Of a DNA stretch of 64,000 nucleotides, positions 37,454-46,122 are shown piece by piece. The DNA is from Desulfobacula sp. (lineage in GTDB: Bacteria; Desulfobacterota; Desulfobacteria; Desulfobacterales; Desulfobacteraceae), in assembly GCA_018645325.1 (NCBI GenBank), contig JABGOU010000003.1, forward strand, positions 1 to 64,000, written 5' to 3'. Under the pieces are notes generated by a model. It was not told the DNA's origin. It made no database searches and worked only from the letters and a program-made list of their open reading frames with translations. The translations under genes were made by a program, and so were the position numbers. Numbering within the stretch: the first letter of the stretch is position 1; every line of letters starts with the position of its first letter.

Positions 37454-37480
37454 TTGACTATAGATATCCCGGGCTATAAT
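37454..37480 (+). promoter_or_regulatory. Possible sigma70-type promoter upstream of the AsmA gene
   Basis: TTGACT at 37454-37459 and TATAAT at 37475-37480 flank a 15-bp spacer, slightly shorter than ideal. An inverted repeat (GACAGG 37487-37492, CCTGTC 37505-37510) follows. It lies about 100 bp before the AsmA-family gene. Confidence 0.4.
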
Positions 37481-37578
37481 AAAAATGACAGGGTCCTGGT
37501 TTTGCCTGTCTTAAAATTATAGTGTTTTTTTGATACTAGAATATTTAAATCCTTAATCATAATATCTGGAGATATACC

Positions 37579-39573
37579 ATGAAAAGTGTATTCAAGTGGT
37601 TTTTCATTATCGGCACAGTTTTTTTCGTCATTATCGTTGCCGCCGTCCTTATTATTCCCAAATTTGTTAATATACAGAAATACAAACCCACAATTGAACA
37701 AAAAGTTGCAGAGGCAACAGGTCGATCGTTTACACTTGGCGATGATATTGACCTGTCTGTTTTCCCCTGGGTGGGTGTAAAGCTGACAGATCTTCATCTG
37801 GGAAACCCTGAAGGGTTCAATGAAAAAGATATGGTATCTGTGAAGAATTTTGAGGTCAGACTCAAGGTGATGCCGCTTTTGTCAAAGCGAATAGAAATTA
37901 AAACATTTGTTCTGGATGGGCCTGCAATTTATCTGGAAAAATTAACAAATGGCAAAGCCAACTGGCAGGGAATGGGTGGAAAGCAAGGCAAGAAAGCAGG
38001 TAAGAAAAAGGAAAAAACTCCATCAGAACAAGGATTGCCCATTGAGAGTTTGATGGTGGGTAATTTTTCCATTACAAATGGTAGTTTGATATATGTGGAT
38101 CAAGGAGCGAATGTTAAAAAGCAGATATCAGACCTGAATCTGAATTTAGAAAATATCAGCCTTGAAAATCCTGTTGGAATTTCTTTTGCTGCAATGATAG
38201 ACGGGAAACCGGTTTCCCTTGAGGGAACCGCAGGTCCCATTGGAAAGGAGCCGGGTAAGGGTACAATGGCAATTGATTTTGCTGTAAAGGTTTTAGAAGA
38301 ACTGGAAATAACATTAAAAGGCAATATTGTCGATTCTCTGACCAGCCAGGCCTTTGACTTAGAATTTACCCTATCTTCTTTTTCACCCAGAAAACTTATG
38401 GCAGCACTAAATCAAAAGTTTCCAGTTCAGACAAAAGATCCTAAAGTATTGGATGCTATATCTTTAAAAACACGTTTAAAAGGGAACCCGGCAAGTGTGT
38501 CCCTGTCCCAGGGAGAACTTAGGCTGGATGATTCAAAAATTTTATTTTCAGCTTCAGCCAAAGAGTTTTTAAAACCCAACCTTAAGTTTGATCTTACATT
38601 GGATGAAATTGATCTTGACAGGTATCTGCCGCCCCCCCCGGCAAAGGAAAAAACGCCTAAGGCAGAAGGCACCATGCCCTCGAAAAAAACAGATTATGGT
38701 CCTTTAAGAAAACTGGTTCTGGATGGAAAGGTCAAGGTAGGCAAATTAAAGGCCCATGGTGCAATAGTTGAAAAGGTTGATGTCCATATTCTGGCAAAAA
38801 ACGGGATTGTCACCATAGATCCCATGGATTTAAATTTATATGATGGAAGTGTTGCATCAAAACTTGTGCTCAATGTTCAAAAAAATACCCCGCAGACGAA
38901 AGTGACCCTTGATGCCAAGGATATTCAGGTAGGACCTTTGATGAAAGATGCCCTTCAAAAGGAATTGATTGAAGGAACCCTGAAAGCCAAGTTAGAAATT
39001 GCCATGACAGGTGAAACCCCTGATATGATCAAGCAGACATTAACAGGACAAGGGGAACTCTTATTTAATGATGGTGCAATTATCGGTTATGATCTTGCCG
39101 GTATGGTGCGAAATATCAAGGGCAAGTTTGGAGTTGGAGAACAGGTAAAAGAAAAGCCGAGAACTGATTTTGCAGAATTAAAAATTCCCTTTACTGCAAA
39201 GAATGGTCTTATCAATACTGTTGGTACCAGTATGACGTCTCCTCTGGTGAGAGTTATTGCAAAAGGAAATATCAATCTTGTAAAAGAATTGCTCGATTTA
39301 CGGATAGAACCTAAATTTGTTGCCACCCTGAAAGGCCAGGGGGATTCAAAACAAAGATCGGGTTTGATGGTACCGGTTCTGATCACCGGTACTTTTACTT
39401 CTCCTAAAATCCGCCCTGACCTTGCGGGCATGGTCGGTGGACAGGGCCTTCCGAGTGCAGAAGGATTAAAGCAGGCATTGGGCTCAAAAGAGGATCAGAA
39501 AGCAAAAGTTGAGACTGTTAAGGAAGATGCGAAAAAGCAGCTTAAAAGCCTGTTGCCAGGTTTTACAAAATAG
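37579..39573 (+). CDS. AsmA-family protein
   Basis: The 664-residue protein starts with a hydrophobic membrane anchor (residues about 8-30) and continues with the AsmA N-terminal pattern FTLGDDIDLSVFPWVGVKLT. The body is beta-rich and repetitive, with a Lys-rich linker near residues 135-150 and a C-terminal block LVPVLITGTFTSPKIRPDLA typical of AsmA. AsmA-like proteins span the periplasm and are implicated in lipid transport to the outer membrane. The DUF4197 gene follows after 32 bp. Confidence 0.9.
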   Translation: MKSVFKWFFIIGTVFFVIIVAAVLIIPKFVNIQKYKPTIEQKVAEATGRSFTLGDDIDLSVFPWVGVKLTDLHLGNPEGFNEKDMVSVKNFEVRLKVMPLLSKRIEIKTFVLDGPAIYLEKLTNGKANWQGMGGKQGKKAGKKKEKTPSEQGLPIESLMVGNFSITNGSLIYVDQGANVKKQISDLNLNLENISLENPVGISFAAMIDGKPVSLEGTAGPIGKEPGKGTMAIDFAVKVLEELEITLKGNIVDSLTSQAFDLEFTLSSFSPRKLMAALNQKFPVQTKDPKVLDAISLKTRLKGNPASVSLSQGELRLDDSKILFSASAKEFLKPNLKFDLTLDEIDLDRYLPPPPAKEKTPKAEGTMPSKKTDYGPLRKLVLDGKVKVGKLKAHGAIVEKVDVHILAKNGIVTIDPMDLNLYDGSVASKLVLNVQKNTPQTKVTLDAKDIQVGPLMKDALQKELIEGTLKAKLEIAMTGETPDMIKQTLTGQGELLFNDGAIIGYDLAGMVRNIKGKFGVGEQVKEKPRTDFAELKIPFTAKNGLINTVGTSMTSPLVRVIAKGNINLVKELLDLRIEPKFVATLKGQGDSKQRSGLMVPVLITGTFTSPKIRPDLAGMVGGQGLPSAEGLKQALGSKEDQKAKVETVKEDAKKQLKSLLPGFTK

Positions 39574-39605
39574 AATCAGAATAAATCACCAAAGGAGGTG
39601 GAAAA

Positions 39606-40361
39606 ATGAAACATTTAAATATTAAATTCCTATGGACGCTGAATATTATCTTCATATCAATGCTGATATTATCAGGACAGGTTTATGCTGGGAATTCCTG
39701 GTTAAATAAAGGCAGTGACCTTTTAAAATCATTTGGCGAAGGCGGGAAAACAAGCTCTCTTACGACTAATGAAATCGGTGCAGGACTTAAAGAAGCCCTC
39801 AGGGTAGGATCAGGAAATGTTGTGAAACAATTGGGAACATTAGACGGGTTTAACAATGATTCAAACATCCATATCCCCCTGCCGGAAACCCTTGAAAAGG
39901 TAAAATCCTTTTTGAGTAAGGTGGGTAAGGCATCTTTGTTTGAAGACCTTGAATTAAAGTTGAACAGGGCGGCAGAGGCTGCTACGCCAAAGGCAAAAAA
40001 ATTATTTTCAGACGCCATTACAAGTTTGACAATGGAAGATGTGAAGGGCATTTATGAGGGACCCAATGATGCAGCCACTCAGTATTTTAAAGGGAAGATG
40101 TCACCGGAGCTTTCCAAAGAGATGAAGCCTGTTATTGATGAGGCTCTGTCAGAAGTGGGTGCAATAAAATCCTATGACAATATGATAAAGCAATACAAAA
40201 GTATTCCTTTTGTACCTGATGTAAAAGCAGATCTTACAGAACATGTGGTTGAAAAGGGAATGGACGGTATCTTTTATTATATGGCAAAAGAAGAGGCGGC
40301 GATAAGGCAAAATCCGGTTAAAAGGACAACTGAGCTTTTAAAAAAAGTCTTTACAAAATAG
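39606..40361 (+). CDS. DUF4197 family exported protein
   Basis: The 251-residue precursor has an N-terminal signal-type segment (residues about 7-29, ending GQVYAG) and a helical mature part of the DUF4197 type (LTTNEIGAGLKEALRVGSGN, LKLNRAAEAATPKAKKLFSD). The function of DUF4197 is unknown. A perfect AAGGAGGT ribosome site supports ATG 39606. It is close behind the AsmA gene and probably shares its transcript; both would act in the cell envelope. Confidence 0.88.
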   Translation: MKHLNIKFLWTLNIIFISMLILSGQVYAGNSWLNKGSDLLKSFGEGGKTSSLTTNEIGAGLKEALRVGSGNVVKQLGTLDGFNNDSNIHIPLPETLEKVKSFLSKVGKASLFEDLELKLNRAAEAATPKAKKLFSDAITSLTMEDVKGIYEGPNDAATQYFKGKMSPELSKEMKPVIDEALSEVGAIKSYDNMIKQYKSIPFVPDVKADLTEHVVEKGMDGIFYYMAKEEAAIRQNPVKRTTELLKKVFTK

Positions 40362-40365
40362 GAGT

Positions 40366-40507
40366 ATAAGTGGGGTCATCATATAAGTGGGGTCAGGCTT
40401 GCGTTGTTGCGTGTAGGAGTGGGGGTCAGGCTTGCGTTGTTGCGTTTATTGAAAAATAAACGCAACAACGCAAGCCTGACCCCATCTACGGAAGCAAGCC
40501 TGACCCC
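40366..40507. repeat. REPIN-like repeat cluster with long hairpin
   Basis: The 24-bp unit starting GGGGTCAGGCTTGCG and ending TTGTTGCGT occurs directly at 40389-40412 and 40422-40445, and inverted at 40460-40483; a partial inverted copy is at 40493-40507. The second and third copies extend into a perfect 29-bp stem (40422-40450 with 40455-40483) with a GAAA loop. A further duplication of TATAAGTGGGGTCA is at 40365-40378 and 40381-40394. It fills the gap between the DUF4197 gene and the beta-CASP gene. This motif resembles dispersed REP-type repeats; no RAYT transposase is in the window. Confidence 0.85.
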
Positions 40508-40551
40508 ATCTCCTGGCCCATCAATTCGCCAACTATTCAATGGGGGTAATT

Positions 40552-42132
40552 ATGGATGTAACTTTCTTAGGCGCAGCAGGTGAAGTAACTGGATCAATGC
40601 ATCTTCTTGATACAGGTAAGGATAAAATTCTTTTTGATTGCGGTATGTTCCAGGGCAGGAGAAAAGAAAGTAAAGAAAAAAATAAAACCTTTAACATAGA
40701 TAGAACCCGTATCACCAATATGATTCTGTCCCATGCTCATATTGATCATTCAGGTCGTATCCCCGTGTTGACTGCTGATGGTTTTTCAGGCCGAGTGGTG
40801 ACAACCCGGCCCACGGCTGATGCTCTGGAATATATGTTGATGGACAGTGGCCATATCCAGGAATCAGATGCGCAATATCTGAATTATAAGTCTCTCAGAT
40901 CTTTTTTACGCCAATTGGAAAACAATAATGTAAAACAAAGTGTTTCCAACAGGGAAAAAACTAACATAAAAAAATTGTTAAAAAAAAATCCCTATGAACT
41001 AAATATTGATGTCATTCATAAACTTCAAAACCAGTATGAACTTGATATTGTCACACCACTTTATACTATGAATGAGGCAAGGCAATCCCTTGGGTTTATT
41101 GATGGATATCCTTTTCATTATCCTGTGACCATTGGTGAACATACCACGGTAAAGTTTTATGTGGCCGGACATATTCTTGGATCAGCTTTTTCAGTGGTGA
41201 CCATTAAAAGAAATGATAAAACATCCCGTATCCTTTATACCGGGGATATTGGCAGGTTTGGAAAACCGATATTAAAGGATCCAACCCTGGTGTTTGATGA
41301 GGAAGACAGGGATATTGACCTGTTTATTACGGAAAGCACCTATGGCGACAGGGAGCACGAGCCAGTTGAAGATCTTGCATCAAGGCTGAAAAAGGTTTTG
41401 AATGATACATTTGAAAGAGGCGGGTCTGTGATCATTCCTTCCTTTGCCTTTGGCAGAACCCAGGAATTGATTTATATCCTTCATGAGCTTTATGACAAAG
41501 GCGAGGTACCAAGGCGCCCTGTATATGTTGACAGCCCCTTGGCATCAAATATCACAAGGGTATTTGGCGAACACCCTGAAGCCTATGATAAGGAAACCCA
41601 TGAAACCTTTCTTGAAAAGGGGAAAAATCCATTTCATTTTGATAAAATCAGATTTGTTCAGACTGTGGAAGAATCCATGCGGCTTACAAAGGATAATTCT
41701 TCCTCCCATGTGGTGATATCTGCTTCGGGAATGTGTGAAGCCGGAAGGATACTGCATCATCTTCGATATAGGGTCCATGATCCTAAAAACACAATCCTGC
41801 TGGTGGGATATATGGCGGAAAATACACTTGGCAGGCGGATTGAGGAATTAGGTGCTAAAGCCTCTGAATCAGGGAATACGGGGGAAGCGCCTGAAATAAA
41901 AATACTTGGAAAAACTTATCCCCTGCATGCAAAAGTTGAAAAAATCAGCGGATTCAGTGCCCATGCAGACAAACATGAACTTGAAAAAATTATCACTCAA
42001 TCAAATCTTCGAATAAAAAAAATCGGCGTTGTCCATGGTGAAGAAACTCAAAGTGCGGCTTTTGCAAAGCGTCTTCAACAAAAGGGCTATGAAACGATTA
42101 TCCCTAAACCCGGAGATAAGATATCATTATAA
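40552..42132 (+). CDS. Metallo-beta-lactamase / beta-CASP RNA-processing nuclease-like protein
   Basis: The 526-residue protein is a beta-CASP nuclease of the prokaryotic CPSF/RNase J-like branch. The metal motif is LSHAHIDHSGRIP near residues 60-72, the beta-CASP domain shows DIDLFITESTYGDREHEP and IIPSFAFGRTQELIYILH, and the C-terminal motif is SGFSAHADKHELEKII. It likely acts on RNA as an exo- or endonuclease in the cytoplasm. ATG 40552 has GGGGGT 5 bases upstream; ATG 40540 in the same frame is an alternative. A MITE inserted 8 bp after its stop. Confidence 0.92.
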   Translation: MDVTFLGAAGEVTGSMHLLDTGKDKILFDCGMFQGRRKESKEKNKTFNIDRTRITNMILSHAHIDHSGRIPVLTADGFSGRVVTTRPTADALEYMLMDSGHIQESDAQYLNYKSLRSFLRQLENNNVKQSVSNREKTNIKKLLKKNPYELNIDVIHKLQNQYELDIVTPLYTMNEARQSLGFIDGYPFHYPVTIGEHTTVKFYVAGHILGSAFSVVTIKRNDKTSRILYTGDIGRFGKPILKDPTLVFDEEDRDIDLFITESTYGDREHEPVEDLASRLKKVLNDTFERGGSVIIPSFAFGRTQELIYILHELYDKGEVPRRPVYVDSPLASNITRVFGEHPEAYDKETHETFLEKGKNPFHFDKIRFVQTVEESMRLTKDNSSSHVVISASGMCEAGRILHHLRYRVHDPKNTILLVGYMAENTLGRRIEELGAKASESGNTGEAPEIKILGKTYPLHAKVEKISGFSAHADKHELEKIITQSNLRIKKIGVVHGEETQSAAFAKRLQQKGYETIIPKPGDKISL

Positions 42133-42140
42133 GTTTAAAG

Positions 42141-42275
42141 GTAATTGTTCAGCCCGTTAAAAAAAGTTATCCCCAAAGCCCTGTCTGATGGATATTTGCA
42201 GGAGGTTAAGCGTTTAGCATCGAAACAAATATCCATCAGACAGGGCGGTTTCAAGCGTAAGAGCTGAATAATTAC
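42141..42275. mobile_element. 135-bp MITE, copy 2 (inverse orientation)
   Basis: This copy begins GTAATTGTTCAGC and ends GCTGAATAATTAC, and is the reverse complement of copy 1 at 18096-18230 with only a few differences. The perfect 21-bp internal arms are 42178-42198 and 42226-42246. It is flanked by an exact 8-bp direct repeat GTTTAAAG (42133-42140 and 42276-42283), the target duplication. The exact duplication indicates a fairly recent insertion. It is only 8 bp after the beta-CASP gene and may act as its terminator-like hairpin. Confidence 0.93.
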
Positions 42276-42322
42276 GTTTAAAGTTCTGATTTTCTATATA
42301 AATAGTTCTGAGATTTTTATTC

Positions 42323-42618
42323 CAGGGCAATCGCATGTAACTTTTTTATGATTACTCCATACCCGTTCAGGTCAGCTTACCTTTCCTTCGCTGGATGGGT
42401 CATGTTGACAGGCTCTATGTCGGGCTACACCTATGGCGGAAAAACTTAGGTTCCCTCAGACTATTCCCACCACCTATGGTTACGCCCGCCAGAGCCTGTA
42501 ACAACACGCTCCAAAATGCTCATCCAAGGCAAATTGACCTGAACTAGTTACTTTGCCGATAATTACAATCATTGTAGCGAATAGTAGAGCAAAATATTGT
42601 TTACATGCGATTGCCCTG
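42323..42618. mobile_element. 296-bp MITE with perfect 18-bp ends and 10-bp target duplication
   Basis: The element starts CAGGGCAATCGCATGTAA (42323-42340) and ends with its exact inverse complement (42601-42618). Both sides carry the direct repeat ATTTTTATTC (42313-42322 and 42619-42628), so a 10-bp target duplication is clear. The inside has no ORF of note; it contains AGGCTCTA/AGAGCCTG-type inverted words. Ten-base duplications and ends of about 18 bp are known of IS4-type elements, so a non-autonomous relative is inferred. It is unrelated to the 135-bp MITE lying 47 bp to the left. Confidence 0.92.
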
Positions 42619-42686
42619 ATTTTTATTCTTATAATTATTGGATTTTTATTATTATAGTGGTATGAATATTGATAGAATATTGATAA

Positions 42687-43835
42687 TTGATAGAGGATCA
42701 GGATAAAATTTATTCCACAGGGGGCAGTTTGGGGTTTAAAAGATATCAATTATATCCAAGGGTGATTGATGATTTAAAAAAAAGATCCACCATCGGTATT
42801 ATTTTTTACCTGACCACTGCCTGTATAGTCATGTTTACAGATAAATATTATATCCGCCATCCTCAATTTTCCAACCCGTTTTTATTTACCCTTTCAGGGG
42901 TTTGCCTGGCAAGATTAGTTCACCTGTCGTTTGCACAATGGGCACAGCCAAAATTTAATAAATTCAATAATAATATTTTTATTTTAAGTGTTGCCCTGAC
43001 AGCATTGATCTGGGGGATCGGGTTTGCAAAATTTATGATTCAGGATGGAGAACTCAGCTCTACGCTTTTAATGACGATGTGCACCATTGGCCTTTGTGCA
43101 GGAGGAGTAGTTGCATTTATTCCGGATTTAAGGCTGTCAATTTCCTTCAACTTTTTTACTCTCATGCCGGCTATAGGGATAATGGTATTTTATCAAATGA
43201 ATATGCCCCTGGTTATGTCCCTTAGTATTTTTTTTATTTATCTTTGTTTTATATCCCATAGAGGTAACAGGGAATATTGGGATGCCCTTGAAAATGAATA
43301 TTTACTGGAAGAGAAATCAAAAGTTCTTGAAGAGATGAGCCGGGTCGATGATCTGACAAAACTTTACAACAAAAGATATTTTGATGAAACTCTTTGTTTT
43401 GAATGGAACCGGGCTGTCAGATATCAAACATCAATATCGATTATTATCTGTGATATTGATCGGTTTAAACAGATCAATGATAAATATGGCCACCTGGCAG
43501 GGGATAAATATCTAAAAGCAATAGGAATGCTGCTTAAAAATGTTTTTAAACGCCAGACAGATATCACAGCACGTTATGGCGGTGATGAATTCATTGTTCT
43601 CATGCCAAACACATCTTTGGAAGATGCCGGCAGGTTGTCTGAAATGATTCGGGTGAAAACACAAGAATTACATTTGGAATATGAAGGTCAAACTATTAAG
43701 ACCACCATGAGTCTGGGGACAGCATCCTGTGTCCCCGATCAAAAAACTAAACCTCAATCCTTGATAATGGAAGCAGATAAAGCACTTTATCAATCCAAAA
43801 CAAGCCGCCGGAATCAAGTTATTGAAGACAAATAA
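42687..43835 (+). CDS. Membrane-bound GGDEF diguanylate cyclase
   Basis: The 382-residue protein has about six membrane segments in residues 30-195, a short coiled-coil linker (LLEEKSKVLEEMSRVDDLTK) and a C-terminal GGDEF domain. The active-site motif is intact (RYGGDEFIVLMP). The product-inhibition I-site RQTD lies exactly 5 residues upstream, so it should make c-di-GMP under feedback control. The start is uncertain: TTG 42687 is the first in-frame codon and no good ribosome site is visible. The insertions upstream probably replaced the natural promoter. It overlaps the next gene by 14 bp. Confidence 0.85.
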   Translation: MIEDQDKIYSTGGSLGFKRYQLYPRVIDDLKKRSTIGIIFYLTTACIVMFTDKYYIRHPQFSNPFLFTLSGVCLARLVHLSFAQWAQPKFNKFNNNIFILSVALTALIWGIGFAKFMIQDGELSSTLLMTMCTIGLCAGGVVAFIPDLRLSISFNFFTLMPAIGIMVFYQMNMPLVMSLSIFFIYLCFISHRGNREYWDALENEYLLEEKSKVLEEMSRVDDLTKLYNKRYFDETLCFEWNRAVRYQTSISIIICDIDRFKQINDKYGHLAGDKYLKAIGMLLKNVFKRQTDITARYGGDEFIVLMPNTSLEDAGRLSEMIRVKTQELHLEYEGQTIKTTMSLGTASCVPDQKTKPQSLIMEADKALYQSKTSRRNQVIEDK

Positions 43836-46122
43836 TTTGCCTGACAAAATAGTATGGTCCACTTGCAATGTTAATTGCGGCAGTAGATGTCCTGTAAGGC
43901 TGCATGTAAAAAATGGTATAGTTGTGAGGGTGGGGACGGATAATACAAAACAAGGTTCATCCGGAACACAGCAGATAAGGGCATGTCTTCGAGGCAGGGG
44001 AATCAGGAAATGGATCTATTCTCCTGAAAGACTCTTGTATCCCATGAAGCGGGTGGGCAAAAGAGGTGAAGGCAGATTTGCCCGTATAACATGGGACCAG
44101 GCCTTTGAAGAAATTGCTTCCAAGCTTGAATCTATTATAGCTCAATACGGTAATGAAGCCATTTATCGCAACTATGGGACAGGGAACCTTGGAGGTGTTG
44201 TCTCTCACCACAACCAGATTGAAAAGCTCATGAATGTTTTGGGCGGTATGCTCAATTATCATAATTCATACAGTACTGCACAGATTTTTCAGGCCATGAC
44301 CTATCTTTATGGTAAAAAAGACACAGGCAATTACATCAGTGATATGGTTAACAGCAAACTGGTTGTGCTGTTTGGAAATAATACGGCTGAAACCCGCATG
44401 AGCGGTGGTGGAACTGTCAGAGACCTGGTATTGGCCAAAAAAAATAAAAATGCCAGAGTCATCGTAATAGACCCTTTGTATACAGACACGGTAACAGGGT
44501 TTGCCGATGAATGGATACCAATAAGACCCGGGACTGATGCTGCCCTGGCGGCAGCTATTGCCCATGTGTTGATCATAAACGATATGGTGGACAATGATTT
44601 TTTGACGCGCTATACCATTGGATATGATAAATCTTCCATGCCAGAAGATATCCCGGAAGGTAATAGCTACAAGGAATATATCCTGGGTTCAGGTGCGGAT
44701 GGAATACCAAAGACGCCTGAATGGGCTTCTGTCATAACGGGCATCCCTGCCAAACGGATTTTGGAACTGGCCTATGAGATAGGTGGCACAAAACCTGTAT
44801 ATATCGCCCAGGGGTGGGGCCCCCAGCGCCACGCCAATGGTGAACAGACGGCAAGAGCCATCTGCATGCTGCCGATCCTGACAGGGAATGTGGGTATCAA
44901 GGGTGGTAACAGCGGAGATCGCGAAGCCTCCTTTGGCATTGACTGGCCAACGATTCCTGTGGGTGAAAATCGGGTTAAAACATCCATACCCTGTTTTTTA
45001 TGGACAAAAGCCATTGAAAATCATAAAGAGTTTACTGCCTTGAACAGCGGGCTTCGTGAAAAAAAACGACTTCAAGTCCCTATTAAATTCCTCTGGTGTT
45101 TTGCCAGCAATGCTCTTATTAATCAGCACTCTGACATTAATCATACCCATGAAATCCTCCAGAATGAATCCAAGTGTGAAATGATTGTTTTGATAGATAA
45201 TATTATGTCCTCAAGTGCAAAGTATGCTGATATTTTACTTCCCGGCACCAGCAGCTTTGAGGAACGTGATCTTTCTTATCAGGGGTATGCCGTGGAAATG
45301 GGGGCGCTTTTTATAAGGGAAAAGGCCATTGAACCCATGGGTGAATGCTTAACATTATTTGACATCTGTGCAGGGATTGCAAGACAGATGGGCAAAGAAA
45401 AACAGTTTACCCATGGGATGAACCATGACCAATGGGTTGAATATATGTATCATCAATGCCGCAAAATAAAACCCCGGCTGCCAAAAGATTTTTCAAAGGC
45501 TCTTGAACAAGGCTTTTACAAATGGCCCCGGGATGGCAAACCTTTTACCGGCCTTGCATCCTTTAGAAAAAATCCTGAAAAATACCCTTTGGCCACACCA
45601 TCCGGCAAAATAGAAATTTTTTCAAGTCTTCTCTGGAAAATGTCGCAAACCTGGGAATTGCCGGAGGGAGATTCTATTCAGGCCCTGCCGGAATATCTCC
45701 CAACCTGGGGTACGCCCGGTAAAAAAGATGCTGCCTTGTATCCCCTTCAATTAGTGGGTCATCATTATAAGCAACGTACCCATTCAACCTATGGAAATAA
45801 TGAATGGCTTAAAGAGGCTTCACCCCAGTCGCTCTGGATAAATCCCATGGATGCAGAATCCCGTGGCATTGTGCATGGGGACCTTGTAAAAGTCTTCAAT
45901 GATATTGGCACAACCCTTGTTCGGGCCAAAGTCACTCCCCGGATAATGCCCGGCGTGCTGTCATTGCCCCAGGGTGCCTGGTATAATCCTGACCAGAAGG
46001 GGATTGATCAGGGCGGCTGCATCAATATCCTGACAAGCCAAAGACCCAGTCCCATTGCCAAGGGCAATCCCCAGCACACCAACCTGGTACAGGTGGTCAA
46101 GGAAAAACAAAATAATGTTTAA
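43822..46122 (+). CDS. Molybdopterin oxidoreductase, DMSO reductase family catalytic subunit
   Basis: The 766-residue catalytic subunit has an N-terminal Fe-S motif (CNVNCGSRCPVRLHV...CLRGRG) followed by molybdopterin-binding domains (WDQAFEEIASKL, GTGNLGGVVSHHNQIEK, IVIDPLYTDTVTGFADEWIP) and a C-terminal domain (LQLVGHHYKQRTHSTYGNNE). The gene order with a four-cluster Fe-S protein and a membrane anchor is DmsABC-like. The substrate could be DMSO, TMAO or another. Start is TTG 43822 or TTG 43837. Neither leaves room for a twin-arginine signal, unlike typical DmsA, so a cytoplasmic enzyme is inferred. Confidence 0.9.
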   Translation: MKTNNLPDKIVWSTCNVNCGSRCPVRLHVKNGIVVRVGTDNTKQGSSGTQQIRACLRGRGIRKWIYSPERLLYPMKRVGKRGEGRFARITWDQAFEEIASKLESIIAQYGNEAIYRNYGTGNLGGVVSHHNQIEKLMNVLGGMLNYHNSYSTAQIFQAMTYLYGKKDTGNYISDMVNSKLVVLFGNNTAETRMSGGGTVRDLVLAKKNKNARVIVIDPLYTDTVTGFADEWIPIRPGTDAALAAAIAHVLIINDMVDNDFLTRYTIGYDKSSMPEDIPEGNSYKEYILGSGADGIPKTPEWASVITGIPAKRILELAYEIGGTKPVYIAQGWGPQRHANGEQTARAICMLPILTGNVGIKGGNSGDREASFGIDWPTIPVGENRVKTSIPCFLWTKAIENHKEFTALNSGLREKKRLQVPIKFLWCFASNALINQHSDINHTHEILQNESKCEMIVLIDNIMSSSAKYADILLPGTSSFEERDLSYQGYAVEMGALFIREKAIEPMGECLTLFDICAGIARQMGKEKQFTHGMNHDQWVEYMYHQCRKIKPRLPKDFSKALEQGFYKWPRDGKPFTGLASFRKNPEKYPLATPSGKIEIFSSLLWKMSQTWELPEGDSIQALPEYLPTWGTPGKKDAALYPLQLVGHHYKQRTHSTYGNNEWLKEASPQSLWINPMDAESRGIVHGDLVKVFNDIGTTLVRAKVTPRIMPGVLSLPQGAWYNPDQKGIDQGGCINILTSQRPSPIAKGNPQHTNLVQVVKEKQNNV

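Noticed and set aside
42480..42749. Minus-strand 89-residue frame across the 296-bp MITE end
   Set aside because: It runs across an insertion boundary and the start of the GGDEF gene, so it cannot be an ancestral gene.
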